Below, piece after piece: positions 62,587-64,000 of a stretch of 64,000 nucleotides of DNA (positions are counted from its first letter, which is position 1; the number at the start of each line of letters is the position of its first letter). A model generated the notes under the pieces. It did no database searches. It saw only the letters and a program-made list of their open reading frames with translations, and had not been told where the DNA came from. The translations under genes were made by a program, and so were the position numbers. The stretch comes from Psychrobacter sp. Pi2-52. Lineage in GTDB: Bacteria; Pseudomonadota; Gammaproteobacteria; Pseudomonadales; Moraxellaceae. The stretch lies in assembly GCF_904846705.1 (NCBI RefSeq), contig NZ_CAJHBS010000007.1:59337-123336 (forward strand). Direction: 5' to 3'.

Positions 62587-64000
62587 ATGACGCAGCAATA
62601 TCAAGTTTTAGCTCGCAAATACCGACCAAAAAACTTTCATGAGTTGATTGGGCAGACGCATGTGTCTCAAGCGCTGATTAATGCGATTGATTACAATCGT
62701 CTGCATCATGCTTATCTGTTTACTGGAACTCGCGGAGTGGGTAAGACGACGATTGCGCGCATCTTATCTAAGTGCTTAAACTGTGATACAGGTATTACCA
62801 GTACCCCTTGCGGCGTATGTGATAACTGTGTTGCTATTGATCAGGGACGTTTCATTGATCTTATTGAGATTGATGCCGCTTCTCGTACCAAGGTTGAAGA
62901 CACGCGTGAATTATTAGACAACGTGCCTTATGCGCCAAGCCAAGGACGTTATAAGGTCTATCTGATTGATGAAGTACATATGCTGTCTACGCACAGCTTT
63001 AACGCGCTACTTAAAACGCTAGAAGAGCCACCGGAGCATGTGAAGTTTTTATTAGCGACGACTGATCCACAAAAGTTACCGATTACGATTATTTCGCGCT
63101 GCTTGCAGTTCGTTCTGCGACCATTACCTCAAACGTTACTTAGCGAGCACTTGGCAAATATCTTGACCAAAGAGCAGGTAGGCTATACTCAGCCAGCGAT
63201 TTGGCAGTTGGCAAGTGCAGCCAAAGGTTCTGTACGTGATGCGTTATCATTGACCGATCAAGCCATTGCTTTTGGTCAAGGCGCACTGGATGATGCGACT
63301 GTCAATGCAATGCTTGGTCTCATTGATGCTGCTGACTTAGTGCGTCTAATCACAGATATTTATAATCATGATAAGTCTGCGGTTGCTGCTCATATTGAGC
63401 AAATGCGCGCGCAAATGGTCGATGCGACTAGTATGTTTGATGGGCTCGCTGAGCTGTTACATCAGTTGGCATTAACTCAGCTGTTACCTGAGGTCGCTCT
63501 TAATGTCAATGAGGCGCAAGCAAAAGATATTTATACGCTAGCTCAGCATATTAGCCCTGATGTCTTGCAGCTGTATTATGAGATTGTTGTACAAGCCCGT
63601 GAAGGTGTCAAGCTTGCAAGTACACCGATGCAAGCGCTTGAGATGTGCATCTTACGATTACTGGCGTTTCGTCCATTGCCAGTCGATGAAGTCTTGAGCA
63701 ATACTTATGATAGTGATGGGTCTGCTACAAAAGTACCAGCTATAGAGCCAGTTTCTTCCGCATCAGCTCCAGATGCTATTGCACATGAAGCGTCAGCACC
63801 GCCGCCAGAACTTTATAGTGTTGATTATCAGACACCAAGTCACGATGAGCTGCAAAGCGGTATTGATTATAATGACAATTTAGCGCAGTCAGTGACTAGT
63901 GCTAAGCCTGAACCAGTTGTTGAGCCTGAACCAGTTGTTGAGCCTGAACCAGTTGTTGAGCCTGAACCAGTTGTTGAGCCTGAACCAGTTGTTGAGCCTG
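62587..64000 (+). CDS. dnaX: DNA polymerase III subunits gamma/tau, partial
   Basis: Clamp-loader ATPase; the gene runs past the right edge, with about 471 codons visible. The AAA+ core is intact: Walker A FTGTRGVGKTTIARILS, the zinc module CLNC-x10-C-x2-C-x2-C around residue 64-80, Walker B IDEVHMLS, sensor segment LLATTDPQKLP and the SRC motif ISRCLQFVL. The core ends near residue 365; then an acidic Ser/Ala/Pro-rich linker begins. From 63907 it contains at least five identical 18-base repeats encoding PEPVVE. The E. coli type slippery heptamer A-AAA-AAG for making gamma is not present in the visible linker. No stop is seen before the window ends. Confidence 0.96.
   Translation, partial: MTQQYQVLARKYRPKNFHELIGQTHVSQALINAIDYNRLHHAYLFTGTRGVGKTTIARILSKCLNCDTGITSTPCGVCDNCVAIDQGRFIDLIEIDAASRTKVEDTRELLDNVPYAPSQGRYKVYLIDEVHMLSTHSFNALLKTLEEPPEHVKFLLATTDPQKLPITIISRCLQFVLRPLPQTLLSEHLANILTKEQVGYTQPAIWQLASAAKGSVRDALSLTDQAIAFGQGALDDATVNAMLGLIDAADLVRLITDIYNHDKSAVAAHIEQMRAQMVDATSMFDGLAELLHQLALTQLLPEVALNVNEAQAKDIYTLAQHISPDVLQLYYEIVVQAREGVKLASTPMQALEMCILRLLAFRPLPVDEVLSNTYDSDGSATKVPAIEPVSSASAPDAIAHEASAPPPELYSVDYQTPSHDELQSGIDYNDNLAQSVTSAKPEPVVEPEPVVEPEPVVEPEPVVEPEPVVEP
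63907..64000 (+). repeat. 18-bp perfect tandem repeat inside dnaX
   Basis: The unit CCTGAACCAGTTGTTGAG is repeated without change at 63907, 63925, 63943, 63961 and 63979, with a sixth unit starting at 63997. It is in frame and encodes P-E-P-V-V-E. It continues beyond the window, so the copy number is unknown. Confidence 0.95.

Noticed and set aside
1..64000. tRNA or rRNA genes
   Set aside because: I looked for GGTTCGAATCC-type T-arms and rRNA core sequences while reading and saw none. A tRNAscan run would be needed to be certain.

Overview
The window is an ordinary, gene-dense stretch of bacterial chromosome. The moderately AT-rich base composition, the protein sequences and several gene arrangements point to a gammaproteobacterium of the Moraxellaceae, most likely Psychrobacter. 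The arrangements include trpGDC without trpE, lemA beside a very large M48 protease, and a holD-type pol III psi gene. The genus is inferred from recognition of the proteins; no database was searched. There are about 45 genes on both strands. I see no prophage, no complete insertion sequence, no CRISPR array and no tRNA gene. The one structural RNA gene is the 4.5S (SRP) RNA.

Layout. 0.3-5.7 kb (minus strand): a c-di-GMP enzyme, rsmE, and an ahcY-metF methyl-cycle operon whose leader folds as an S-adenosylhomocysteine riboswitch with an unusually long P2 arm. 6-8 kb: a BtuB-like TonB receptor. 8.3-12 kb: an MscS channel, an AlkA-type glycosylase and an Smr protein. 12-15 kb: trpG-trpD-trpC, with a small inverted-repeat element between trpD and trpC. 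15-18 kb: glnA behind a sigma-54 promoter with two NtrC-like sites, then a DUF4124 protein. 18-24.3 kb: a SIMPL protein, the SRP RNA, lemA with its M48 protease, and a HolD candidate. 24.3-32.7 kb: serC, then the yejABEF peptide importer with gloB placed between yejA and yejB.

32.9-43.5 kb: an iron alcohol dehydrogenase, a fused MsrA-MsrB, folE, fabI, a YoaK-type membrane protein, a 54-residue gene, a DASS transporter, an alpha/beta hydrolase, a phosphoesterase and a DUF1543 protein. 43.6-56.8 kb: hrpA, a methyltransferase, an AraC regulator divergent from ohr, a DMT exporter, a DUF421 protein with a zinc-ribbon tail, creD, yqhA, and a pnuC-kinase pair for nicotinamide riboside salvage. 57-64 kb: a KAS III enzyme, prfA, lysS, an unrecognised 420-residue protein, and dnaX running off the right edge within a perfect 18-bp tandem repeat.

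The mobile or repetitive content is small but real. Two copies of a ~174-bp element with 15-bp terminal inverted repeats lie 6.6 kb apart (MITE-like). A 24-bp-arm perfect hairpin follows serC. A 118-bp element with inverted ends sits inside the trp cluster, and a 14-bp tandem repeat lies at the end of a small membrane-protein gene. I did not find a clearly new multi-gene system. The best leads are the riboswitch architecture, the repeat families, the linker-expanded HolD, the dnaX repeat and the unrecognised genes.
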